Notes under the pieces: model-generated
The model's input: the letters and a program-made list of their open reading frames with translations, nothing else
Databases searched by the model: none
Told to the model about the DNA's origin: nothing
Part shown: positions 1-8,066 of the stretch, piece after piece
How positions within the stretch are numbered: the first letter of the stretch is position 1
Layout: each line of letters begins with the position of its first letter
Program-made: the position numbers and the translations under genes
DNA from: Mucilaginibacter sp. KACC 22063
Lineage (GTDB): Bacteria > Bacteroidota > Bacteroidia > Sphingobacteriales > Sphingobacteriaceae
Assembly: GCF_028736115.1 (NCBI RefSeq)
Contig: NZ_CP117877.1
Location: 620,001-684,000, forward strand
Direction: 5' to 3'
Length of the DNA: 64,000 nt

Positions 1-665
1 TTTACGTATTCTATACGATCAACAAAAGCCATATCTTCATTGAGCGGCCCCCAGCTTGCTTCCAGGTTTACGCCGTTTCTGAAAGGTGCAAGCCTGTCGC
101 CTCGTGCATTAACACGTGCATAGTTCCCCCAATGCTCCTGCATGGTTAAACCGCTTACGTTACGCGAAGCACCTTCCAGCATGTTGTAGATCTGCTGATC
201 TTTAATCTGATCTGCAGTTACTACCTGGATATTCTGAGGGATTTGTACTAACGGCTCATTAAGGCGCAAGGTTGGCGACGGTTCGTCAACTTTGTATTTG
301 CGTTTTCTGTCAGAGATGGAAACTTCTTTTAAAGCGTTGGCGCTCTCTTTAAGCATAAAGTTGATGGTAACAATGCCTTTAGTTACCGTTACGGATTGTT
401 CTTCTGTTTGTAAGCCTACGGCTGAAACACGCAAAGTATAAGTACCGGATTTTACCTTATTTAACTGATAGCGGCCTGCTTCGTTGGTAATAGTACCAAT
501 AGAAGAGTTCATGATACCTACGGTTACTGCTTCGGCTGGCTGGCCATCTGCGGTAGTTACCGTACCTCTGATAGTACCTGTTTGCGCATAGGCTGTATGA
601 AAGCTAAATCCCAAAAGGATTATTGATAAAAAGATGTAAAGTGGTTGGAGTCGTTGTGTTGTCAT
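1..665 (-). CDS. TonB-dependent siderophore-type receptor (5' part only)
   Basis: Outer-membrane receptor for TonB-driven uptake, probably of a ferric siderophore. The ATG is at 663-665 and the reading frame stays open to the left edge, so about 221 N-terminal residues are seen. They comprise a signal peptide ending AYAQ (about residue 31), a carboxypeptidase-D regulatory-like beta-sandwich (about 32-115), and the start of the plug domain with IPQNIQVVTADQIKDQQ, a wording typical of FhuA/FoxA-like siderophore receptors. The barrel lies outside the window. Two copies of an 18-bp repeat upstream suggest metal-responsive control (inference). The next gene upstream is oxyR, on the same strand. 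The substrate cannot be told from this part. Confidence 0.85.
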   Translation of the reverse strand, partial: MTTQRLQPLYIFLSIILLGFSFHTAYAQTGTIRGTVTTADGQPAEAVTVGIMNSSIGTITNEAGRYQLNKVKSGTYTLRVSAVGLQTEEQSVTVTKGIVTINFMLKESANALKEVSISDRKRKYKVDEPSPTLRLNEPLVQIPQNIQVVTADQIKDQQIYNMLEGASRNVSGLTMQEHWGNYARVNARGDRLAPFRNGVNLEASWGPLNEDMAFVDRIEYV

Positions 666-666
666 T

Positions 667-684
667 ATTTAGACTAATTATAAA
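667..684 (-). promoter_or_regulatory. Putative metal-regulator operator, proximal copy
   Basis: The plus-strand 18-mer ATTTAGACTAATTATAAA ends two bases before the start codon of the siderophore-receptor gene and is repeated exactly at 727-744. Its inner 17 bases are an imperfect palindrome (TTTA-G/T-A-C/A-T half-sites). An AT-rich imperfect palindrome upstream of an iron-uptake gene fits a Fur- or DtxR-family site, but the regulator is not identified. Confidence 0.45.
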
Positions 685-726
685 CAATGCGACAAAAGTA
701 ACCGCATTGTCATTACGATCCAAATA

Positions 727-744
727 ATTTAGACTAATTATAAA
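727..744 (-). promoter_or_regulatory. Putative metal-regulator operator, distal copy
   Basis: Second exact copy of the 18-mer seen at 667-684, 60 bp away start to start. Both lie in the short region between the end of oxyR and the siderophore-receptor start. The 60-bp phasing places the copies at the likely promoter and at the start-codon region (inference). Confidence 0.45.
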
Positions 745-751
745 TAATTTG

Positions 752-1687
752 TTAAATCTCTATTACTTCCTTCTTTTTCTTGTTCTTTAAACGCTTGGGG
801 ATAAAATCAAGGATCTCCGCTTTCAAAGCTTCGATCATACGGCGTTTCACAAAGTTCTTTTGAGTGACTATACTGATTTCCCGGGCGGGCTCAGGCGATT
901 TAAAATAACGTACCTTATCCAGTTGTTTATCAGTGAGTTCAGTAATGGCGAGTTCGGGTAAAATAGTAGAGCCACTGTTTTGATCAACCATTCTTTTAAG
1001 AGTTTCTATACTACCTGTATTGTATTCAAAATGCTGGAAGCCTTTTGTGCTTTTACGGCGCTGGCAAATGTTAAGCACCTGGTCGCGCATACAATGTCCC
1101 TCATTCAATACCCATAATTCTTCTAAGTCTATGTCTTCTGATACTATGCTTTTCTTTTTAGAAAGCCTGCTGTTTTTAGATACATAAGCCACAAAGTTTT
1201 CATAAAACAAAGGCGTTTCAGTCAGCATGGGCTCATGCAAAGGGGTAGATAATATACCGCAATCTATCATTCCCAGTTTAAGTTGCTGAATGATCTGCGC
1301 TGTGGTCTGTTCCCACACAATCAGTTTCACCTGCGGATACTTTTCGATAAAGGTTGTAATGATACGGGGCAAGATATAAGGCGCTACGGTAGGTATAATA
1401 CCGATTTTCAGTTCACCGGATAATTCTTTTTGCCGGTCGGTAATGATCTCTTTAATTTTCTGATGCTCTGCTAAAAGCACCCGTGCCTGTGCAATAATAT
1501 CATTGCCTATTTCTGTAGGTATGACCGGTTGTTTGCTGCGGTCGAATATTTTAACACCAAGTGTATCTTCCAGCTTTTGTATCTGCATACTTAAGGTAGG
1601 CTGAGTAACAAAGCATTTTTCTGCTGCGGCTACAAAACTGCGGTAGGTATCAACGGCTACAATATATTCGAGTTGTACAATCGTCAT
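752..1687 (-). CDS. oxyR: Hydrogen peroxide-inducible regulator OxyR (LysR family)
   Basis: LysR-type transcription factor that senses peroxide by disulfide formation. The N-terminal winged helix-turn-helix covers residues 1-60 (QLEYIVAVDTYRSF, TQPTLSMQIQKLE). The substrate-binding-like sensor domain follows from about residue 91. The redox motif GHCMRDQVLNIC puts cysteines at 199 and 208, the same numbers as the peroxidatic and resolving cysteines of E. coli OxyR. The length of 311 aa is normal. It is followed at 86 bp by an iron-type receptor gene, which would fit a joint iron/oxidative stress response, though an operon is not shown. The ATG at 1685-1687 is the natural start. Confidence 0.93.
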   Translation of the reverse strand: MTIVQLEYIVAVDTYRSFVAAAEKCFVTQPTLSMQIQKLEDTLGVKIFDRSKQPVIPTEIGNDIIAQARVLLAEHQKIKEIITDRQKELSGELKIGIIPTVAPYILPRIITTFIEKYPQVKLIVWEQTTAQIIQQLKLGMIDCGILSTPLHEPMLTETPLFYENFVAYVSKNSRLSKKKSIVSEDIDLEELWVLNEGHCMRDQVLNICQRRKSTKGFQHFEYNTGSIETLKRMVDQNSGSTILPELAITELTDKQLDKVRYFKSPEPAREISIVTQKNFVKRRMIEALKAEILDFIPKRLKNKKKKEVIEI

Positions 1688-1772
1688 GAACTAAAATTTG
1701 ATGCAAAAATACGACTATAAAATTTATCTATACATTAAGAAATAATTATAGATACTCGGTTTGAAATAAAAA

Positions 1773-1798
1773 AGTCCTGCCGGGTCAATGGCAGGACT
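1773..1798 (-). terminator. Intrinsic terminator after nrdJ
   Basis: Perfect 9-bp stem AGTCCTGCC / GGCAGGACT with an 8-base loop. Read on the minus strand it is followed by a run of T. It lies 57 bases past the nrdJ stop codon. Confidence 0.85.
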
Positions 1799-1855
1799 CA
1801 CATCAAATTAACTATATTATGCAAAGCTGCAGCTTTGCTTGCAGGGGCTAATTGA

Positions 1856-4800
1856 TTAACTACAACCCATAGAGTTACCGCAGTTTAAGCATTTATAACA
1901 GGTGCCGCTACGCACAGTAGTGTGTCCGCAGGTATTACATGCAGGGGCATCGCTTTGCACACCCATACTTAAATCAACACTAAGTTGTTTTTTAGCGCCG
2001 CTTTCTGATGTGGCTGCAATAGGCGCAGGTGTATAAATATTACTTTGGTCGGGGTTAAAATCATTATCCTCTAACTGTGGGTTACCCACCACTGCATTTT
2101 GTTCTGTAATTACATGTACCAGGTCGGTACGGTTCTGGTATTCATAACCCAGCATCCGGAAGATGTAATCTATAATAGATGTTGCGCTTTTGATATTAGC
2201 ATGTCCCATTACCATACCTGCAGGTTCAAAGCGGGTAAAGGTAAACTTGTCTACATATTCTTCCAGCGGCACTCCGTACTGCAAGCCCACGGATACTGCT
2301 ATGGCGAAGCAGTTCATTAATGAACGGAAGGTAGCACCCTCTTTGTGCATATCCACAAAGATTTCCCCTAAAGTGCCATCTTCATATTCGCCGGTGCGTA
2401 CAAAAACAGTTTGCCCGTCTATGCTTGCTTTTTGGGTAAAACCGCGGCGTTTGGCCGGTAAGGTTTTCTTTTGCACCACACGGCTCAGTTTGCGCATAAA
2501 GCCGGTATCTTTTGATTTCTCGATGATGGCCATTGCCGCTTCCAGTACCTGCTCCTGTGTAAGGTCGCTTAGCTTTAATTCGGCAGCTTTACCTAAAACC
2601 TCTTCAACAGCTTCCAGTTTATCATCTTCTTCTTTTACATCGGATTTGGTAGATAACGGTTGCGATAATTTACAGCCATCGCGATAAAGTGCGTTAGCTT
2701 TTAATCCAAGCTTCCATGATAATTCATAGCAATCTTTAATCTCATCAACCTTAGCCTCATTAGGTAAATTGATGGTTTTAGATATGGCTCCTGAAAGGAA
2801 AGGCTGTGCGGCAGCCATCATTTTAATATGGCCATGTGCATGGATATAGCGTTCGCCTTTGGCGCCGCATTTATTGGCGCAATCGAATATCTCATAGTGC
2901 TCCTGTTTAAGGTAAGGCGCGCCTTCAATGGTCATAGTACCGCAAACGTATTCATTGGCTTCGGCTATTTGTTTGCTGTTAAAACCTAAGGCCCGCAACA
3001 GATTAAAGCTCATGGAATTGTAGGTTTCGGTAGTGAAGCCTAATCTCTTCAAGGCATCTTCGCCTAATGTCCATACGTTGAAGGCGAAGCCAATTTCAAA
3101 AGCAGAAACTACGGCTTTATCAAGTTTCTCAATCTCATCATCTGTAAAGCCTTTTGCTTTTAAGCTTTCGGGGTTGATGTGCGGTGCGCCCTTAATAGTA
3201 GCAGCACCTTTGGCATAATTTACTATGGCAGTAATTTCATGCTCCTGGTAACCTAAGTTTCTTAAAGCTTCAGGAACGGCCTGGTTGATGATCTTGAAGT
3301 AACCACCGCCTGATAGCTTTTTAAATTTCACCAGGGCAAAGTCTGGCTCTATGCCCGTTGTATCGCAGTCCATTACCAGGCCAATGGTGCCGGTTGGTGC
3401 AATAACGGTTGTTTGTGCATTGCGGTAGCCATGTTTTTCACCCATTTCCACAGCCTTATCCCAAGCATTGCAGGCAGCTGATAGCAAATAGTCGGGGCAG
3501 TTGCGCTGGTCTATACCCGGAGGCAAAATTTCTAAGCCTTCATAGTTCTCTGTCGAATTGTAGGCCGCGTAGCGGTGGTTACGCATTACACGCATCATGT
3601 GTTCACGGTTTTCTTTGAAACGGCGGAATGAGCCAAGCTCGCGCGCCATCTCGGCCGAGGTAGCATAAGCAGTACCGGTCATAATAGCGGTAATAGCGCC
3701 GCCAATAGCACGTGCTTTATCACTATCGTATGGAATACCGTTAACCATTAAGGCCGAACCCAGGTTGGCATAACCTAAACCAAGGGTACGGTAGTCGTAT
3801 GATAGTTCGGCCACCTCTTTAGAAGGGAACTGTGCCATCAGTACAGAAATTTCCAATACGATGGTCCACACGCGGCAGCTATGTTCAAAGCCTTTCACAT
3901 CAAACTGGCGGGTATGTTTATCAAAATAATGCGCCAGGTTAATGGATGCCAGGTTACATGCGGTGTTATCCAAAAACATGTATTCTGAACATGGGTTCGA
4001 TGCATTGATGCGCCCACCTTCAGGGCAGGTATGCCACTCGTTGATAGTGCTGTCAAACTGCACACCCGGATCAGCACAAGCCCAGGCAGCAAAAGCGATG
4101 TCGTCCCAAAGTTTTTGTGCAGAGATCGACTTTACTGTTTTATTGTTCAAACGGCCAATCAAATCCCAGTTTGATCCGCTGTTTAAAGCTTTGAAAAAGC
4201 TGTTAGGAATACGGACAGAGTTGTTGGAGTTTTGACCTGATACGGTACGGTAGGCTTCACCTTCATAATCTGATGAATAACCGGCTGCAATCAATGCTGC
4301 TACTTTTTTCTCTTCTTCTACCTTCCAGTTTACAAAGCCTTCAATTTCCGGATGGTCCAGGTCAAGGCAAACCATTTTGGCTGCACGGCGTGTTGTTCCG
4401 CCTGATTTGATGGCACCCGCTGCACGGTCGCCAATTTTCAGGAACGACATTAAGCCTGATGAGTAACCGCCGCCGGATAGTTTTTCGTTTTCGCCACGGA
4501 TGCGCGAAAAGTTGGTGCCTACTCCTGAGCCGTATTTGAATATACGTGCCTCGCGTACCCAAAGGTCCATAATGCCGCCTTCGTTCACCAGGTCGTCATC
4601 AACAGATAATATAAAACAGGCATGCGGCTGCGGGCGTTCGTAAGCCGAAGTCGACTTAGTCAATTTTTCAGTAATCGGGTCAACGTAATAATGCCCCTGT
4701 GGTTTACCTGTGATACCGTAAGATGTATGCAAGCCGGTATTGAACCATTGTGGCGAATTTGGTGCGGCCAACTGTCCAACTATCGTGTAAACTATTTCAT

Positions 4801-5170
4801 CGTAAAATACCTGTGCATCCTGGGGGGAAGCAAAGTAACCGTAACGCATACCCCAATCTTTCCAGCAGTGGGCCATACGGTGTGCAACCTGTTTGATGCT
4901 TTTCTCTGAACCTAAGCTGCCATCGGGTTGAGGCACGCCGGCTTTGCGAAAATATTTTTGAGCAAGGATATCTGTAGCCACCTGCGACCATCCGGCCGGT
5001 ACTTCAACATCATTCATTTCAAATACGGCATCGCCCGACGGATTACGTATCACCGACGATCGTTTTTCATATTTAAACAAATCATAAACATTTACACCCT
5101 CCCTGGTGAAATATCTGTCTAACTTAAGCCCTTTCTGGCCTCCTGGTTTTTTAGAAGTACTCTTGCCCAT
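1856..5170 (-). CDS. nrdJ: Vitamin B12-dependent (class II) ribonucleotide reductase
   Basis: Makes deoxyribonucleotides from ribonucleotides using an adenosylcobalamin-generated thiyl radical, so it needs no oxygen. The 1104-aa length fits the long bacterial NrdJ form. Diagnostic segments are NSPQWFNTGL near residue 138, the YGSGVGTNFSRIRG loop, and NPCSE near residue 390 (radical-site segment), followed by NTACNLASINL. The C-terminal part contains a TSCPD-type region and ends in a cysteine-rich tail with CNTCG and CYKCLNCG, the swinging dithiol and likely metal-binding region. The gene is monocistronic: a terminator lies behind it and a 316-bp gap precedes it. No cobalamin riboswitch was recognised upstream. 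Confidence 0.96.
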   Translation of the reverse strand: MGKSTSKKPGGQKGLKLDRYFTREGVNVYDLFKYEKRSSVIRNPSGDAVFEMNDVEVPAGWSQVATDILAQKYFRKAGVPQPDGSLGSEKSIKQVAHRMAHCWKDWGMRYGYFASPQDAQVFYDEIVYTIVGQLAAPNSPQWFNTGLHTSYGITGKPQGHYYVDPITEKLTKSTSAYERPQPHACFILSVDDDLVNEGGIMDLWVREARIFKYGSGVGTNFSRIRGENEKLSGGGYSSGLMSFLKIGDRAAGAIKSGGTTRRAAKMVCLDLDHPEIEGFVNWKVEEEKKVAALIAAGYSSDYEGEAYRTVSGQNSNNSVRIPNSFFKALNSGSNWDLIGRLNNKTVKSISAQKLWDDIAFAAWACADPGVQFDSTINEWHTCPEGGRINASNPCSEYMFLDNTACNLASINLAHYFDKHTRQFDVKGFEHSCRVWTIVLEISVLMAQFPSKEVAELSYDYRTLGLGYANLGSALMVNGIPYDSDKARAIGGAITAIMTGTAYATSAEMARELGSFRRFKENREHMMRVMRNHRYAAYNSTENYEGLEILPPGIDQRNCPDYLLSAACNAWDKAVEMGEKHGYRNAQTTVIAPTGTIGLVMDCDTTGIEPDFALVKFKKLSGGGYFKIINQAVPEALRNLGYQEHEITAIVNYAKGAATIKGAPHINPESLKAKGFTDDEIEKLDKAVVSAFEIGFAFNVWTLGEDALKRLGFTTETYNSMSFNLLRALGFNSKQIAEANEYVCGTMTIEGAPYLKQEHYEIFDCANKCGAKGERYIHAHGHIKMMAAAQPFLSGAISKTINLPNEAKVDEIKDCYELSWKLGLKANALYRDGCKLSQPLSTKSDVKEEDDKLEAVEEVLGKAAELKLSDLTQEQVLEAAMAIIEKSKDTGFMRKLSRVVQKKTLPAKRRGFTQKASIDGQTVFVRTGEYEDGTLGEIFVDMHKEGATFRSLMNCFAIAVSVGLQYGVPLEEYVDKFTFTRFEPAGMVMGHANIKSATSIIDYIFRMLGYEYQNRTDLVHVITEQNAVVGNPQLEDNDFNPDQSNIYTPAPIAATSESGAKKQLSVDLSMGVQSDAPACNTCGHTTVRSGTCYKCLNCGNSMGCS

Positions 5171-5486
5171 TTTGTTAAATATTTGTTAAAATAAGATAAC
5201 CATAAGGTTCAGGCGTTTTAACTCAAATTTATCTATCGCAAATCCTTGTACAATCCGTAGTTTTCAACAGGTCTTTTACAAAACAGCCACTACAATGCGG
5301 TTGTGAATTTATTTGGCTCTTTTACAGGGCATTAAGGGTGTGGAAAACTATTGATATTGGAGTTTTTAAGGTTTTTTTTCTTAACTTGCGGGTCTGTTTA
5401 GGCACGTATATTGTAAAATGTATTAAAGTAGTTAAACTATAACATTAAATGTTTATCAAATAAACGTTAAACAAAAGCAAAAAGTC
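5171..5486. other. Intergenic region upstream of nrdJ
   Basis: 316 bp between the nrdJ start and a candidate 28-aa ORF. It is AT-rich and should hold the nrdJ promoter on the minus strand. A possible plus-strand promoter near 5393-5415 (TTG ... TATATTG) could serve the small ORF. I see no tRNA, riboswitch or repeat here. Confidence 0.4.
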
Positions 5487-5573
5487 ATGAGTTATCTAAG
5501 AATTTATTGGGATTTCCGTTTTGCAAAATTGGGTAAGCTTCAGGGTAAAGTTTGCAAAGCAAAGATCTACTAA
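5487..5573 (+). CDS. Candidate 28-aa basic small protein
   Basis: ATG start with an A-rich stretch upstream (AAAGCAAAAAGTC), which is how Bacteroidota ribosome sites often look, then 28 codons to TAA. The peptide begins MSYLRIYWDFRFAKLG and is rich in Lys, Arg and aromatic residues, with one Cys. It sits alone in a 535-bp gap between nrdJ and pyk and is followed by two short inverted repeats (around 5591-5632) and the pyk-side terminator at 5654-5685. No family is recognised. It may be a real micro-protein or a chance ORF; comparison with related genomes would decide. Confidence 0.3.
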   Translation: MSYLRIYWDFRFAKLGKLQGKVCKAKIY

Positions 5574-5653
5574 AGGTAGGTACAACTAAATCCGGTGGGA
5601 TATACGATATCCGCATTTATTATATAGCCGGACATCAAAAAAGGAATTAAATA

Positions 5654-5685
5654 AAAAGGGAATAATCATTTGATTATTCCCTTTT
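5654..5685. terminator. Bidirectional intrinsic terminator after pyk
   Basis: Near-perfect palindrome: arm AAAAGGGAATAATCA at 5654-5668, short TT loop, arm TGATTATTCCCTTTT. A/T tails on both sides allow termination of pyk (minus) and of any plus-strand transcript from the candidate small ORF. Confidence 0.85.
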
Positions 5686-5705
5686 CTGTATCATTAAGTT
5701 TGTTG

Positions 5706-7142
5706 TTATTCTACAACAGTAACTTTTAGCATGTTGGTTTTGCCTTGTGCTTTGATAGGCACCGCTGCAGTATTAATTACCACATCGCCGGTTTCAACCA
5801 GGTTTTCAGTTTTAAGTATGCTGTTTACATCATTAATTGATTTATCAGTACTTTCTAAACCGTCATAGTAAAAGGCCTTTACACCCCAAAGCAAGCTTAA
5901 TGTATTAAGCAGGTGCTGGTTTGATGTAAAAATGTAAGTATTGGCTTTAGGGCGGTGGCTCGAAATCTCGAACGCCGTATAGCCCGAAGTTGTCATGGAA
6001 ACAATAGCCGAAGCATTGGTATGCTCTGCTAAATAAACAGCAGAACCGCAAAGCGCATCGCTTAAATAATTTGGCGAAGCAGGGTTTTCAACACTGTCTT
6101 TGTTTGCATAAAACGGATAGCCAAGTTCTTCAACGTTACGAACGATTTTAGCCATCGTTTCAATAACAATCAGCGGGAATTCGCCTACAGAAGTTTCACC
6201 GCTTAGCATCACCGCGTCGGCACCGTCTAAAACAGAGTTGGCAACGTCGTTAACCTCGGCACGTGTCGGGCGTGGCGTAGTGATCATTGACTCCAGCATC
6301 TGGGTAGCAACAATTACCGGTTTTGAAGCCGCACGGCATTTACGTGCAATCATTTTTTGCAACAAAGGCACTTCTTCAAGCGGCATCTCAACACCAAGGT
6401 CACCGCGGGCAACCATTACACCGTCTGTTTCGGCAATAATAGCGTCTATGTTGTCAATAGCTTCCGGTTTTTCGATCTTGGCAATTACGCGTGCCGATTT
6501 ATTATTGCGGGCAATGATGCGTTTAAGGTCAATAATATCCTGTGCGTTACGTACAAATGATAAGCCTATCCACTCTACATCGCTTTGTAAAGCAAATTCA
6601 AGGTTTTCGATGTCTTCTTCAGTTAAGCTTGGGATAGACACCTTAGTATTAGGAAGGTTAACACCCTTGCGTGAAGTTAAGATGCCACCATGCAGTACTT
6701 CGCAGATAACAGTATCTTTTCTGTTGGTTTCAACTACTTTAAGCTGTAGTTTACCGTCGTCAAGCAATATGGTTTCACCAGCTTTAACATCCTGAGGGAA
6801 CGACTCGTAAGTAATATATATCTGCTCGTCGTCGCCGATGCACTCATTGGTTGTAATTTTAACCTGTTTGCCATTTACTAAATGTACACCGCCATCTTTA
6901 ACCAGGCCAATGCGGATTTTAGGGCCTTGTAAATCGGCCAGGATGCCAACATTAAGCTTGTATTGCTGGTTAATATCGCGGATCAGATCGATCACTTTCT
7001 GATGATCTTCGGGCTTACCGTGCGAAAAATTTAAGCGGCACACGTTTACGCCCGCCTGGATCATGGCTAATAACACATCCCTCTTGGCCGAGGCTGGGCC
7101 CATTGTAGCCACAATTTTAGTTCTGTTGTTAGATAGTTTCAT
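5706..7142 (-). CDS. pyk: Pyruvate kinase
   Basis: Cytoplasmic enzyme of the last glycolytic step, turning phosphoenolpyruvate and ADP into pyruvate and ATP. At 478 aa it has the usual length without an extra C-terminal domain. Seen motifs are TKIVATMGPAS at the N-terminus, RLNFSHG, the lysine-containing IAKIEKPEA active-site strand, the signature ARGDLGVEMPLEEVP near residue 245, and MLSGETSVGEFP. The start codon ATG at 7140-7142 gives the expected MKLSNNRTKIVATMGP start. A 91-bp gap separates it from the IPExxxVDY gene upstream on the same strand, a neighbour pair common in Bacteroidota. Confidence 0.97.
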   Translation of the reverse strand: MKLSNNRTKIVATMGPASAKRDVLLAMIQAGVNVCRLNFSHGKPEDHQKVIDLIRDINQQYKLNVGILADLQGPKIRIGLVKDGGVHLVNGKQVKITTNECIGDDEQIYITYESFPQDVKAGETILLDDGKLQLKVVETNRKDTVICEVLHGGILTSRKGVNLPNTKVSIPSLTEEDIENLEFALQSDVEWIGLSFVRNAQDIIDLKRIIARNNKSARVIAKIEKPEAIDNIDAIIAETDGVMVARGDLGVEMPLEEVPLLQKMIARKCRAASKPVIVATQMLESMITTPRPTRAEVNDVANSVLDGADAVMLSGETSVGEFPLIVIETMAKIVRNVEELGYPFYANKDSVENPASPNYLSDALCGSAVYLAEHTNASAIVSMTTSGYTAFEISSHRPKANTYIFTSNQHLLNTLSLLWGVKAFYYDGLESTDKSINDVNSILKTENLVETGDVVINTAAVPIKAQGKTNMLKVTVVE

Positions 7143-7233
7143 ATATTAATCGGGTCTGACTTTCTAATTTATAATGTTAATTGTATCAAGTATGTTGCAA
7201 ATAGTGTCCGATTGACGCTTTTGAAAAACCGCG

Positions 7234-7665
7234 CTAAAATAAGAGATTTTCGCGTGATTTTATTTTTTTAGGATCAATCTTTACAGCGGCTACTATATCA
7301 GGTATTTTATTTAACATAGAGATAATATCTTCCAGATCCTGTGGGTCAATGTAGTTCTTTATCATTAAAAAATAATCTACTTCACGCATTTCTGGTATTA
7401 ATAATCCATCTGATCCTTTGTTGGCAATAAAGTAAAAGTCGGTTTCGCTGGCCTCCCAGTAATGATTAAAGACCGAAAACCGTGCCGGGTCATCGTTATG
7501 ATGTATATCAACCTCAAGGTCTGGCTGGCGTACAAAATTAAACCGCAACTGCTTGTTTATATAGTAGCAAATACGGTAATCTTTTAAGGAAGATGTAACA
7601 GCTATAAGTACAAAATCAAGGTCGATCTCAAACTTTAATACGCGCTTGTTCAAAGTTAGTTGCAT
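7234..7665 (-). CDS. IPExxxVDY family protein
   Basis: Small 143-aa protein carrying the family's name-giving motif, here IPEMREVDYFLMIKN near residue 97. The family is restricted to Bacteroidota and is usually found beside pyk and divergent from acpP, exactly as here. No catalytic residues, signal peptide or membrane segment are apparent, so it should be cytoplasmic. Its function is unknown; conserved linkage to pyruvate kinase and fatty acid genes hints at a metabolic or regulatory role, but that is inference. Confidence 0.88.
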   Translation of the reverse strand: MQLTLNKRVLKFEIDLDFVLIAVTSSLKDYRICYYINKQLRFNFVRQPDLEVDIHHNDDPARFSVFNHYWEASETDFYFIANKGSDGLLIPEMREVDYFLMIKNYIDPQDLEDIISMLNKIPDIVAAVKIDPKKIKSRENLLF

Positions 7666-7742
7666 TATTATAAGAAGGTAAAGCTACTGATTTGAAACAC
7701 TTAGCGTAAACATTTGTTATTTTTTACTGTAAAGATTTTAGA

Positions 7743-7773
7743 TTTGATATTTAAAGGAATTTACTTTTCTTTG
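7743..7773 (+). promoter_or_regulatory. Bacteroidota-type promoter of the acpP operon
   Basis: TTTG at 7743-7746 and TTTCTTTG at 7766-7773 match the Bacteroidota -33 (TTTG) and -7 (TAnnTTTG) elements with one mismatch and a 19-bp spacer. It lies 37 bases upstream of acpP. Confidence 0.65.
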
Positions 7774-7810
7774 CACAGAAAATTTATTAATCAATTAAAC
7801 ATCAAAGACC

Positions 7811-8047
7811 ATGTCTGATATCGCTTCAAGAGTAAAAGCTATTATCGTAGAAAAATTAGGTGTTGACGAAAGTGAAGTAACACCAGAAGCAAGCTTCACC
7901 AACGACCTTGGTGCAGACTCGTTAGACACCGTGGAATTAATCATGGAGTTTGAAAAAGAATTTAACGTGGCTATTCCTGACGATCAGGCTGAGACTATTG
8001 GTACTGTTGGCCAGGCTATCGCTTACCTTGAAAAAAACGTTAAATAA
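7811..8047 (+). CDS. acpP: Acyl carrier protein
   Basis: Carries growing fatty acyl chains on a 4'-phosphopantetheine arm. The 78-aa acidic protein has the attachment motif [18 protein letters not shown] with the modified serine at residue 37. First gene of acpP-fabF-rnc: fabF starts 19 bp downstream and a good promoter lies upstream. Length, charge and motif leave little doubt. Confidence 0.98.
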   Translation: MSDIASRVKAIIVEKLGVDESEVTPEASFTNDLGADSLDTVELIMEFEKEFNVAIPDDQAETIGTVGQAIAYLEKNVK

Positions 8048-8066
8048 GCTCCCTTACTACGTTTAA

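Noticed and set aside
5171-5486. Cobalamin riboswitch upstream of the B12-dependent nrdJ
   Set aside because: No B12-box-like conserved sequence or suitable helix set was found in the 316-bp upstream region.
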